This document shows, one piece after another, positions 11,854 to 23,545 of a stretch of 64,000 nucleotides of DNA. The translations under genes were made by a program, and so were the position numbers. Below the pieces are notes generated by a model, which was given only the letters and a program-made list of their open reading frames with translations, was not told where the DNA came from and searched no databases. Position 1 is the stretch's first letter; each line of letters starts with the position of its first letter. The DNA comes from Amphibalanus amphitrite (Eukaryota > Arthropoda > Thecostraca > Balanomorpha > Balanidae): contig NW_024881616.1 of assembly GCF_019059575.1 (NCBI RefSeq), positions 310,001 through 374,000 on the forward strand, in the 5' to 3' direction.

Positions 11854-14800
11854 TCACGCCGCATACTGTTTGACCATCGCCCTGAGGAAGCGCGCCTTGC
11901 GCACGGCCGCCGCCTCGCGCTGGATCTCCTCGTTATTGTTTGAGTTGAGCTCCAGCTGTCCGATCAGTTTGATGACCTGCTGTCGTTTGGTGCGCTCGGC
12001 CCGCCGGTGGTGCAGGCTGGTGAGGAACTCGAGCAGTGTGACGTCCCAGACACACTCGTAGTAGGCGTCCATGGCGTCCGAGCAGCTGCGCTCGGAGGCG
12101 TACTGGAACGCGCTGGCGTAGTCGACGTCGTCCAGGAACTGGCACAGCACGGCCGCCTGAGGAGGGGGGGGGGGGGTCAGAACAGAGACATAGAGCGTAA
12201 CCACAGGAACTGAAACACCACGGCCGCCTGGGCACGGACCGAAGATTCATATTTCAGATCACAGACAGAGATGAAGATCGGGGAGAGGACTGTGCAGGTC
12301 GTGAAGCTCAACCTAAATCTCACGGAGAAATTAGCTCAGCACACTAACCCGGCAACGAACTGAAAGACCGACGAATTGAGAGACACACAACGATAACTTT
12401 TCAGCGTCGCTTTCCTCACGGTCCCCATACGTAGGCGTTCATACTAAAACAGCTTACTAAGTAGTATCTACCCGAGTTAGATTCAATGCCTCGTTACCGA
12501 CGACCAAATTAACATTGCCGGAGTACCCGTCCCAGCCCCCCCCCCCCCCCATCCATCCCCGCACCTGCGTGTAGCAGTGCAGCGCCGAGCAGCATTTGAT
12601 CATGCGCCGCAGCACTGCCTCGCTGAGCACGGTGCGCGGTACGGGCCGCGAAAAGTACTCGGAGCTCACCAGACACGCCTCCAGGTAGTGGCGCAGTGAG
12701 GAGGTCGGCTCGTGACCCGCTGCGAGTCAGGGGACGGTCAGACGGAGCGCCGGGGCAGGGCGACACAGTGGGGTGACGAAAATTGAATTGAAGAATGATC
12801 GATATTTGTGGCAGGACAGTGTGACAAGATAGCAGGCGAAAATGAGACAGGGAAAACATAAAGAAAAACGATGGAAATTCCGGTAGCATAGGAGTGTAAA
12901 CCATGTATTACGCATATCTAACACGAAAACTCTGGCAACGATTCACAATTCATATGACATAAAAAATAAGCTAGGCAGGCATACACTGATCTCGAAATGT
13001 GACTTTTACAACGCCGTCCACCCGACTGGCCCCGTCACTAACCGTATCTGAGGTCGGCCATGCCCTGCAGCCAGGGGATGTGCGCCGGGTACAGGCGGAT
13101 GCCCTGCGCGAGCAGCGTCTGCAGGCACTCGGACACACTGCCTAGCGAGAACAGACTCGTGCTGAAAAACGGAGCGAGCGGGGTGTCAAAACTCACACCG
13201 CGGTACAGCCATGGGCAGGGCAGGAACTGCACCAGCCACGAAGGGACGGAGAAATACGCCGCCACTGCCAGTCATAACAAGTAAAAAGATGGAGAACGTA
13301 ATTTTGAAGCGATATCAATATTGCATGCAGTTGTAGGTCAAGACTTCAGACGACGAACAATGTTACTGTCGAACTTTTTCGGATTCACAAAGGAAATCCT
13401 TCACAGACATTCTTACTAGGGCGCTACCATATCTAACAAAGGAACGAAAATAGCGCAGCAAATACATAGCGACGCACAAGAAAAGTCGCAAAAAGTGTAG
13501 TATCTGGCGGTGAAATTCGTGCCGTAGGTACTTAAAAATCAATTTTATTTTAAAATTACTTGATCATTATTCTGTTGAATTGTGAAATGAATGAGATCCT
13601 GTTGTTGTTGTTGTTGTTGAAGAGTTAGGGCGCGCAGCAGCTAAATGAGATCCTGATCTTCATCGCTTTTACGCTAGACCCTACGCGCATTCCAATTCTG
13701 ATTTCTGACCCCTTAATGTTTTACAGGAGGATATCGGCGTGCAACTAACAGGCCATAGCTATTAGCTAATTCCTGAGAAAATGAATTCTGTCCTACGCCT
13801 TCCACGGCTCCTGCTGGAGAAAAATGTGGGCCTGATGAGCAGAATCTACATGAGCACAACACCAGAGGTGAAGGAACGCATAGACTCAATGGTCAAGAAC
13901 AACAAGGTGGTCGTCTTCATGAAAGGCATTCCAGAGCAGCCAAGGTGTGGTTTCAGCAATGCTGTTGTGCAGATCATGAGGATGCACAATGTTCAGTATG
14001 ACGCCCACAATGTCCTGGAGGATGAGTCCATCCGACAGGGAGTGAAGGACTACAGCAACTGGCCCACCATTCCACAGATCTACATCGATGGAGAGTTTGT
14101 CGGAGGGTGTGACATTCTGCTGCAGATGCACCAGAGTGGTGAGCTGATTGATGAACTGAAAAAGGTTGGCATCAAGTCAGCACTGCTTGAGGCAGCAGAA
14201 AATGAAAAGAAGGAAAAATAGTGTGGGATGAGGCCGAACATGTATGAGTGTTATGTAACTTGTGCTATTTTGCAATTTGTTCACCATTTTGTTCAGTATG
14301 ATCCAACCAGTCATTTTTAACTGGTCAAAATAAGTGGGATTGTACTGCAGGGATACATAAGAGCTGAAAAGTAACATTTATTAATAAATGGACTTCTGTC
14401 TCATCTATGTTTGCTTATTGATTTGTTGATAATGCAGCATCGACACAATCACACATTTGTTTAAGATCCTTTGTAGATTGCCCTTTGTCCTCCCCGTGGC
14501 CTAGTGGATAAGGCGTCCGCCTCCTAACTCGGTGGCAGCGAGTTCGCGGCCGGGAAGCTCCACGCCGTTTGACCCGCGTTCCTATATTAAACCAGCTGGC
14601 AACTGGCGAGACAGGGCCACGCTAGACCCGGGGGACCGTGCCGCCATCTACCTGCGGCACGTTAAACTTTCGGTCCAAATTATCACCGGTACACCGGGCG
14701 CGGGCAAGGCGGGGTGGTGGGTCCGTGGTGTCATTCGCAACAAGCACTGCTTAGCGTGGCACCCGGGCCCATGCCACCCATTCATCCATTCGGACAAAAT

Positions 14801-17800
14801 TTCTAAAAACAAAAAAAGATTATGGATGGACAGTCATTGAGTATGACCTGTCATTGGAGTATCCCCCTCAATAAGCAGTGCTTACTGCTTTTACCTATCG
14901 GCCAAAATACATGTCTTTTACAGAGCCATCACTAGGCTAGGTGCATGATCTTGAGCAACTGTTTGTGGAAGAAAAGATATGCATAACAATAAGCAAATAA
15001 TATGCATAATATAAAATATGTAGGTAACATTGCTAGCCCCTCCATACTTACAGAATAAAGCTCCAGTTATGTTTCTAGTGCTAATTAATAAATGCTTGCA
15101 TTTTGGAAAATAATACTGGCAACTTTAAGGCAGATTTCATCATCATGCTTCAGCATCATTGACTGAGCTATGAACAGGGCAAATTGAGTTGTGCTTAGAC
15201 GATTCGTCAGATGGTACAGCGCCTGCCAAAGCCACCCAACAGCGTTTAGCAGATTTGAACTAATACATGATACTCCAAACATCAATTCATCATTCAGCAA
15301 ATGGCTACCGCCCACCCCAACCACCCTCTCGACGACCTGCAGGTTTTAACTGCCATCCTCACTTGTTGACGACGTTGGGCCACAGTCCGGCGTGCTCCAG
15401 GCTCATCTCACGGGTGGAGTCGTCCAGTAGGATGTTGTGCAGTCGCGTCAGCAGTGAGGTCAGCACGCTCAGACTAGTGTGCTCGTGGACCTGTTGGAGA
15501 GGAGGGTGGACACCGTCATTAGGCTGTACAGGCAGCGCAATCCCAAGCCTCGATTGACCTCTCACCTATCAAATAATGAATGACTGGGATATGCTGTTGT
15601 GCGGGCACAAAACTGCTTTCTGATGCAAACCGACAAACAACCTCCCTGGCGAGAATGAAAAACTACAAACAACTGAGCGAATCTCAGTAATATGGTGCAG
15701 GATAGCGGTCCTTTTACCTTTTGTATGAACTGCGTGAGCTGTGTCCGGGGCATGATGGCGAGCGGCGAGTCCCGCTGCACGGAGGAACAGGTGCCCAGGG
15801 CGGTCCGCTTCTGCTGTCCCGAGACGGTGAACATCGGGATCACTGAAATAGCGGGGCATAACGAACGCAGGAATAGCCTGAATGAAAAACGTGGAAACGG
15901 TAAACATTGAAGTCACTGAAATACGGTAAAACGCCAAATTACGGTCAGCGCTACGATTGCTACAACTTTAGTTTGGCACATAAGAAGCCGTCTTTAGAAA
16001 AAGAGGCAAAAGAAACGTCAATCAATAGCAGAAACAAACGGGAAAACCTCGCTACAACATCCATAACAGACACTGTCTTTTCACAGTCCATCAGGTTTTC
16101 TTCACTGACAGCCCAACGCTCACCAGAGTTCCAGAGGTTCCTGGACATAACGACCTCCCCTCTCCCTCACCCGACTGGAGCCGGAGGAAGTCACTCACCG
16201 GCGTTCCAGAGGTTCCTGGACATCTGTCTGTCGTTTCCCTTGTTGACGAGCTCGCGGCAGACGGCGGCCAGCAGTGCGGCTAGCTCCATCTGCGTCCAGC
16301 CGCGCCGCTCCTGCTCACTGAGGTGGTCGATCAGGTGGTCCCACTGGCACACGTTCAGCAGGTACAGCGTGCAGTGTTCGACCAGCTCCGAGCGAGGGAT
16401 CACCTCACTGCCCTTCAGCGCAGACAGACACGACTTGGCGCGCGGCGTCAGCTCACGGTAGTCTGACGGAGACAGGGAGGGGGCAGTGAGACAGGGCACG
16501 AGATAGCACACAGCGCCGAGAGACAAGACACGACGACGAGCTACTGGTAGTCTGACGGAGAGAGAGAGAGAGGGAGGATGGTTACTAAAAACGGAGCCAG
16601 AACATCAGGCAGACGAACCGTAACTCTGAAATCACAGCGATTACTATCTAAAACGTAGAAATCGTTAGTCCTTCCTACCACTGCCGAACAACACTGTTGC
16701 CATCACCCCGGTCGTCTTACCTCCGATTTTGGGCCAGTTGTGGAGCAGCTGCAGCAGGTCGGCCAGCAGCTTTTCCCAGCCGATCAGCCGGACCAGTTTG
16801 GCAGCGGTAGGTGTCTGCTGGGCCGGGCCCGACTGCGCCTCCTCCAGAATGGACTGCAGCAGCTCCCGGGAGCCGTCGAAACGCTGTACAGGGCGGCAAA
16901 TGGGGCGGTTAGAGAAGCCGGTGGACACCCTCTTCTGGATGGACGAGACTAAAAACACGGCAACTGATTAATGCACAATATCTACGAACTGACAGCGGTG
17001 GATCTAACCGTATAATTAAGAAAGCAACACATTCTACATAGTTCAGACACGGCGCCATCGACACTGGGAATGGACGAATGCGGTAGGACATGCCCTAAAG
17101 CGGAGTGTCATGGACATACGAAAGCGACATACAGTATTAACTTCTATAGTGACTATCTCCCGCTGTCGCCAGCGGATTCCCAGCTCTCCCTCTCTCAGCT
17201 ATTGTGGCGTAGAGCCCACCTTGAGCTGGAGCAGCTCGTTGGCTTTGGCCATGACGATGTAGAAGTAGTCTCTGAGGAAGCCGGCCGGCAGCGACATGAT
17301 AACGCTCTGTACGGGGATGGGCAGCTGCCAGTGGGTGTTGGCGCGCCACAGCGGCCGGCCCGGCTTCAGGGCGGCCAGCTGGCGCAGGATGGCGGCCAGC
17401 TCCGGTGGAGAGTACGACTCCATCAGACGCCGCTCCAGACAGCCCACCTGGCGGGGGGGGGGGGGGGACAGGTCAGCCACTGCCTACCTGACAGGAGAAC
17501 TACAGGTCAGCTACACGGAGATACATCAAACCAATCGTACAAGTCAGACAAAGCCCACCAGCTGCTAAATGAGGCACGCTTCAGCGGTTATTTATACACA
17601 GACGAAAATCAGTCTCGTCATTCACCGGAACTGCCATCAATAATACAGTACCCTTCCCTTTTTCATCTACTCCTTCATGTCTAGTCCCTCCTTCCTCCCT
17701 CTGCCCCTCTTACCTCCACCACGGGGTCGTGTATGCCCTCCCCTCCCTCTTCTCCCCCTCACCTCCACCACGGGGTCGTGTATGCCGGTGGCGGCCGGTG

Positions 17801-20800
17801 GCGGATCGGTCGGCAGCTCGGCCTCCTCACTCTCCGTATGCAGCTGCACCAGATCCTGCAGCTCCTCTGGCGAGTAGAGCGCCGCGCCGGCGCCGTGGTG
17901 CGCCAGCGCCGCCACCAGTCCTGGTGCGTGCTGTCCGGTGCGCAGCAGCAGCAGCCGCAGCCGCTCCCGGCACTGGTCCGGGGACGGCGCGGACTCGCAG
18001 GCCGGCAGGGCCTCCAGCACCGCGTCCAGCAGGAGGCGCTGCAGGCGCGCCGAGCCGGCCAGGGGCGCCGACAGGTCCACCACCTGGTGGTGGTCCTCCA
18101 GCGCGCGGCGCACGCAGTTCAGAATGTCGATCTGACGGGGCGGGAGGGAGGACGTGACATTACAGTGAGGTATGATATGGTTGGTTCAAGATTCGCGGCG
18201 GCATAATCATTTTGCCATTCGTATAAAAAACTTTTGCATAGTCAAATAACCAAAGATCATAGCAGGAAAAGGCCATTTAAATATCAATATTTACACTTTA
18301 CTTTCACTCAGTGATGATTGCCCTCATCAGTCATTTCCTGTTTGCGCGTGGACTAGCATACCACCGGACTATCTGCGGTCCTCCTTACCCTGTGCGCCAG
18401 GTCTGCGGGCACGCGTTCGGCGCGTCGCGCCACCAGGGCGGCCACGTCTCGCGCCACTGTGTCCCGGGTGGTCATCGGTAGCTCCTGGCTGACGTTATCC
18501 TCCAGCAGGATGTCCACGATCTCCTGACGTGGCGGGACACAGAGTGAATCAGTGAGGTGGCACTGGGCGTCAAGCGTGATCAGTGTAAATGTTTATAGGA
18601 CCAACAACGTCACTGAAATGACGAGAAACGCCATCCTGGGCGTAAGCAATAAAGAGTGAATATGAGTCGATGATAAGTGTAAATTTGAAAAAAGACGAAT
18701 TCCGAAAAATATAGCGGTCTTTTATACCGTTCCTACTAAAGATGTCAATCGGATACCAACTTTTTGGTATACCGATATCAAACCGATACCAACTTGGTAT
18801 TTGGTATTTCAATCCTAATGTGTTTGGTATTTTGTCGGTATCATGAATCCTCACTAATGTATAAGAGGCTACGAAAACGGTAAAAAGTTGGTATTTCTCT
18901 CATGTTTCCAAATTGGTTTGGTTTCGGTATTTTCCCACGTTTTTGGTTGATATTTGGTTTGGTATCGGTATTCCGATTTTCCGTAATTGACATCACTAGT
19001 CCCTACTTTTCCACCAGCTTATAACATCCCACAGCACTCAGATGTTTCTAGAGCCACTGAAGTTCAGTCTGCAGCCCTACATAGTACCCAGCACAGCATG
19101 GCCCCCGTGTCCAGTATCCGTTCCGTTGACCCCCTTCCCCTCCCACACACATATACTTACCCGGTATCCGTTCACCACGCTGCTCCTCAGTCTATGGTAG
19201 AGCTGTCGTCGGGGCATCGGCGGCGGGCAGCCGCTCACCGCCAGACAGTACCCGGTCAGCTCTGCCTCGTTCAGCCAGACGAACTGGGAGTCGCGCCGCC
19301 ACGGTGCCGAGCGGTACAGCGTCTCGGAGCGCGTGAAACACAGGCCCGCGTCGCTGTAGTCACCTGCGGGTGGGTTAACGTGACAGAAGATAGTGTCATT
19401 CGGGTGTAAGATGCCGAAGGTAAAGTCAACCTTCCGACCATAAAAAACACTGACATGAAAAACAATGCTATTCAAAGTTGCTCTTTCGAAAGGGCTGAGT
19501 AATTGTAATAATGACATAATGGTAATCGAACAACCAAAGTTTATGCAAAAAACCATTTTCCTGAACTTGGAACCGTAAGTGAAAATAAGTAGGCGTATGG
19601 TCATTGGCCATCGGTGTCTCTGTCCACGTAGCACCCACCTTTGAAGAAGTGGTACCTGCCGAGCTCGAAGTTGAGCTGGCAGACGAGCTCCTCCTGTGTG
19701 ACGGCGGCGGCGCTCTGCCAGTCGTGCTCGGGCTCGGTCGTCGTCTCCGTGTACCTGCCGAACGTCTGCACCGAGGGCAGCAGCATGGGCAGCGGCCTCT
19801 CCTGCAGGCGGGCCAGCAGCTCCAGCGAGCCGGCCGCCTGCGCCTCGACCGACTGGCGCGCCGCCTCCGAGACGTGGGGCATCACCACGGCCGGGTCCTG
19901 CTGGCCGGGACTGCGGGGAGGGGGGAGAGGAAAAGGGGTCCGTAATGATGTGCTCAGCGCAGCCCAATTCGTGATTATTGTGACAATACGACCCAAAACA
20001 TTTATCTAGGCTTTAACGAAAAGGCATTTCCACAATGTACAACAATAACGATAAAATGCCTAAGTTATCAGCATTTTAACAAACAAAAAAAAAACATTAA
20101 AAAAGGCGTCAAATAACCAGCAAGACGTATACCACGCGACACAGACCGTTCCACCCTCACTAGTCTATGAGCACTGAGCAGTCAGCGGCGGATCCGTGTT
20201 TTAACCTCCCAATCACTCACAGCGGTATGGCTGCGTTGCGCTGCGGCCGACTGGGCATGGCCAGCTGGCAGACGGACCACAGCACCCAGCGGTGGTACAG
20301 GCTGACTGCAAACAGCGCCTGGGGCGGCAGCGAGTCCAGGGCCAGGTCGGCGTGACACGCCACCTCGGAGAGCGCCGTCCCGCCGCAGACGGTCAGCAGG
20401 GTGGTCAGCAGCGTCTGCTGCATCGGCAGCGGCACCCTGACGGCAGGAGGGGGTACGGGTCAGAACTAAGACAAATAGCACACTGACGGGAGGGAGGGGT
20501 ACGGGTCAGACACGCTGACGGGAAGAGGTTAGAGGGGTACGGGTCAGACACGCGGCACACTGACGGGAGGAGGGAGCACGCATGAGACGCACGGCATACT
20601 GACATAGCAGCTGATATAACGATCAAGAAGTGAAGAGGGTACTGTTTAGAAGCCATACATAACTGCAGCGAAGAGTCGAACGATTTGCAGCGATATTACT
20701 AATTCACAAAGGCAGAAACGATAAGAGCGAATTAATCCCTCCTTATGCCCAAAATAAAATCACCCTACTAATTAAGCGCTATGCTGAAGGCTGACTGTCA

Positions 20801-21391
20801 CCCAACACCAATTGACTCCCCTGCGCGGACCGTTTCGCCGCACCGCTCACCGTTTGTCGAGCGCCGGGAAGCGCCATTGGCAGTGGGCGAACACCTGCAC
20901 GGCCAGCAGTTTGTACTGCAGGCCGGCCACTCGGCGGGCAGCGCGCGCCGTCTGCTGCAGACTGAGCGAGGCCGCCGAGCGGCGCTCGTCGGCGCCCGAG
21001 CCGCCGTACGGTATAAACTCCACATCGGCGCCGGCCACCACCGGGCGCGGAGCGTACGCGATCAGCTTGACAATCAGCTCCTGGGCTGATGGGTCTGCGG
21101 AGATGGTTAGAGATGGTGTCTCAGAGATACCTACTGGATGGAGTGTGATTAAATTAGTGATACTAAGGACCCAGAATTCATGTCATTACCACTTAAATTG
21201 TGCCTACTTAATGCAGCCGATTGCAGGCAACTGCAGCTTTCAGCCCCATAAAATCAACATCACAAATATGGTGTAATGAAATTACTGAAGCCACCAGCCA
21301 AAATAAATACATAATCCTTACCTGGTGAATCAGAAGACAAGTGAGCGAGAAGCTTCTTCTCACTCAGCAGTTCAAACCAAGGTGTTGTCAT
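11854..21391 (-). CDS. INTS8: Integrator complex subunit 8
   Basis: Fifteen exons join in phase to 997 residues (human INTS8: 995): 21322-21391 (ATG at 21391), 20851-21094, 20221-20436, 19639-19910, 19161-19363, 18389-18523, 17763-18131, 17220-17447, 16721-16883, 16199-16462, 15718-15842, 15363-15490, 13043-13161, 12565-12719 and 11854-12156. INTS8 is a helical-repeat scaffold of the Integrator complex, which cleaves snRNA and paused Pol II transcripts and recruits PP2A. Diagnostic phrases are [11 protein letters not shown] at the start, [14 protein letters not shown], and the end [20 protein letters not shown] with [24 protein letters not shown]5 lies in the intron 13162-15362 on the other strand, together with a SINE. 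Junction duplications occur at 16128-16148, 17712-17737 and 20440-20575. The 3' splice sites at 12156 and 17447 have nearly pure C runs. Confidence 0.97.
12527..12552. repeat. Poly-C/poly-G tract beside an INTS8 5' splice site
   Basis: A run of C (+ strand) lies about 13 bases past the donor of exon 12565-12719, so the transcript has a G-run just inside the intron. Similar pure tracts lie at about 12163-12176, 17454-17466, 45423-45438, 21746-21771, 53250-53263 and 61424-61433. Confidence 0.9.
13597..13620. repeat. (GTT)n microsatellite
   Basis: A short GTT/TTG run upstream of GLRX5, inside the INTS8 intron. Confidence 0.8.
13781..14221 (+). CDS. GLRX5: Monothiol glutaredoxin 5, mitochondrial
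   Basis: An intronless frame of 146 residues from ATG 13781 to TAG. GLRX5 transfers 2Fe-2S clusters in mitochondrial iron-sulfur assembly. The first 20 or so residues ([15 protein letters not shown]) look like a mitochondrial presequence. Next come [16 protein letters not shown], the catalytic CGFS in [11 protein letters not shown], the cis-Pro region [19 protein letters not shown], and a Lys/Glu-rich end, all as in GLRX5. Length matches the family. A poly(A) signal AATAAA is at 14383-14388. The gene lies wholly in an INTS8 intron on the opposite strand and has lower GC than its host exons. An intronless copy could be a fixed retrogene; no poly(A) remnant or flanking repeats are visible. Confidence 0.97.
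   Translation: MNSVLRLPRLLLEKNVGLMSRIYMSTTPEVKERIDSMVKNNKVVVFMKGIPEQPRCGFSNAVVQIMRMHNVQYDAHNVLEDESIRQGVKDYSNWPTIPQIYIDGEFVGGCDILLQMHQSGELIDELKKVGIKSALLEAAENEKKEK
14482..14818 (+). mobile_element. tRNA-derived SINE in INTS8 intron
   Basis: The head resembles tRNA-Arg(CCT): a good A box TGGCCTAGTGGATAA near 14497-14511, then CTCCTAA as anticodon arm, and a degraded B box AGTTCGCGGCC near 14541. The body contains CTGCGGCACGTTAAAC, typical of SINE core regions in marine invertebrates. It ends in an A-rich tail CAAAAAAAG. It is not a functional tRNA, because the B box and the acceptor pairing are poor. Target-site duplication is unclear. Confidence 0.7.
18737..18999. mobile_element. hAT-like MITE rich in GGTAT motifs, in an INTS8 intron
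   Basis: The ends are inverted: GATGTCAATCGGATACC on the left and ATTGACATCACTAG on the right, which reads TAGTGATGTCAAT in reverse. The interior is a set of diverged GGTATCGGTATT / ATACCGATACC units in both orientations. No coding capacity. TAGTGATGTCAA-type ends are seen in hAT elements, but no clear 8-bp target duplication was found. Confidence 0.55.
20440..20575. repeat. Tandem repeats beside an INTS8 acceptor
   Basis: About four diverged units of CTGACGGGAGG...GGGGTACGGGTCAG follow the exon 20221-20436 edge. Each unit contains a copy of the CCGTCAG acceptor of that exon (minus strand). Confidence 0.75.
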
Positions 21392-23545
21392 GATTGCCTG
21401 CAACATGAGTGGGACACATTAGTGATAGCCATAAGGACCAGGTACAGGTAGTCCAATGGACCTGGTCCCTGCTCCTGCTGTCACAGAGACCAGCAATGTT
21501 AGGACCTACCTAACAATGCTAGAAATACCACACAAAAGAAATAATGCATTCAAGATGATCCATTCAATGTTGACACAATGAAATGCAGTTATTAGTAACC
21601 AAGTGAGCATTTTAGGAAAATGGTGGCTTTATCATGACAACAAAATGTGACAGTCTTGTGGAAGTAAGTAGATTATTTAGTAGCAAGCATCTGTCTTAAC
21701 CAGCACCCTGCTGGGCTATTCAGCCATACATGCCCTGCTGAGGGGGGCCGGGGGGGGGGGGGGGCATAATCTGCCATGTTCAACTTGCGAACAGATGGTC
21801 ACAGAAAGACAGGAAATCACATCGCACCCATAGCACCCATAGTGTTAATCCTACTGGTCATTGACTTTTTTGTCAATTTTTCCACCCAAATTTTGACTTT
21901 TAGGTCAAACAAAATACAGTAATTTTTTTCACACCATAATTAGAAAAAAAACTTGTCACAATCACATTCCTCGCACCATGGCACGTCATGTCATATTAAA
22001 TACGAGTAAGCCACAACTGAAGAAAGGCAAATTTAAAGTGACCATCCCACCTTAACATTAGTTTTGAGTTGATATAGGTATCCAAATTGGGGTCCTTGGC
22101 TTGCAATTACCTGTTTGGGTACTCACAACATTAATAAATGCTTTAATTCCAAGATGTTTAATTTCAAAGTCTGCAGTTTTCGGATTCTAGGAGATTAATG
22201 CATTTGAACGCCCCCTTAGAACTTGTGACACCAGTGCATATCTATAAATTTTTAAGTAATTTAGTAAAACCTTTGATAAAGCTTGATGGTATACGCTGCT
22301 TTGAGCGCAGCATCTGCCACACTTGACTTTATAGCGGAGGTCCAAAAGTGAAAGAGTAAACAAAAGTTTAAGCATAATATGTTGAGAACCAGTGAATATT
22401 TTTCGGTGAAATTTGGGAGATATTTGTTTTTGCTCTTTCTAAACCGAGCGACATCACTTTTATGCCAATTCTTTAACTTTTTAAGGTCAAGGTGAGGGGT
22501 CCCTTCAAAACAAAATTTGATGTCAATGTCATAATTTCTAGCGACGTCTATAGGTTTCAGAATTGAAATACACAAAACTTGGTAAGCAGGAAGTTCTGCT
22601 AATTCAATTCTACTACCATTTACAGTGGATATACCCAATTAAAACTTTTAAATAATTTATATTTTATATAAATAAACATAAACATTCACCAGCAAGAAAG
22701 CCGCCACCGGTCATATGTCATTAGGGCCTTGATATGTCATATGCGGGCCTGCGGCGAAAATAACGCATGATACTTTTTGAGGGTGGTAACAAATATGGCA
22801 GCTCTTTATCCGCATGACGTCATTAGGTGCATATGAGGCGGGCGGAATCAACGTCAAAAGGCGGAATCTTGATGGGGCTTACGTCGGGCCCGGGTGGGCT
22901 CGGAAGAAAGCAAGATTACCTACTTTTTGGTCGGGGGTGAACAACGGCCCTCCCTCTTCCCCTCGACAGAAAAACTTTGTCGCCCAGATTCTGTGCTGAA
23001 ACAACGCAATACTTCTCCATCGCATGTCTATTTGAATACCACAAATACATCTAAATAACCAGCACAAAATGAAAACAAAACAAAACCACAGCCATGCGAG
23101 AAGAGATCATTGCAAAAATATTCTTACGGTCCACTTGTGAAATTACACGATTTTCACACACAACACAATGCGTGACAAAATCGTGTTTCGGAAAGCTCGT
23201 GCGAATCTGTGACAGACATTTGACTCTTTCCCTTCCCCCCCCCCCCGAACGGCACATGCAACACCCAGGGTGAGTCTCCAGGACGAGAAGTGACTGCGTG
23301 TTTTCCTACATGTGAGATCCAGCTGACTAGTTGAATTAGTGACACGATAAGTAAACATTCGCTTCGTTTCGGTGGATAGTTTCTTCCGTTCGATTCGATT
23401 CGGTCCCGGTCTCGCTCGCTCCGGTCCCGCTCGCTCCGGTTCAGTCGGTTCGGTTCGGTGCACTCTGTTCGGTTCGGACGGTGTCGGCTGGTCTGATAGC
23501 GGGACCCTCGGACCGGGACCGGACCGGGTGACCACCCCCACCGCA
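21392..23545. other. Intergenic: INTS8 promoter side and CFAP45 3' flank
   Basis: AT-rich, with a G-run at 21746-21771. A minus-strand frame of 125 codons at 22261-22638 has no recognised domain. Around 22700-22900 the sequence is GC-richer with repeated CATATG and CATGACGTCA and is a candidate INTS8 promoter. About 23390-23470 has CGGTTCGGTTCGG-type low-complexity repeats. Confidence 0.4.

Noticed and set aside
14488..14560. Possible functional tRNA-Arg
   Set aside because: The B box is degraded and the acceptor stem does not pair; it is the head of a SINE.
22261..22638. 125-codon minus-strand frame between INTS8 and CFAP45
   Set aside because: It looks protein-like in composition, but no domain is recognised, the region is AT-rich and repeat-like, and no splice partner was found.
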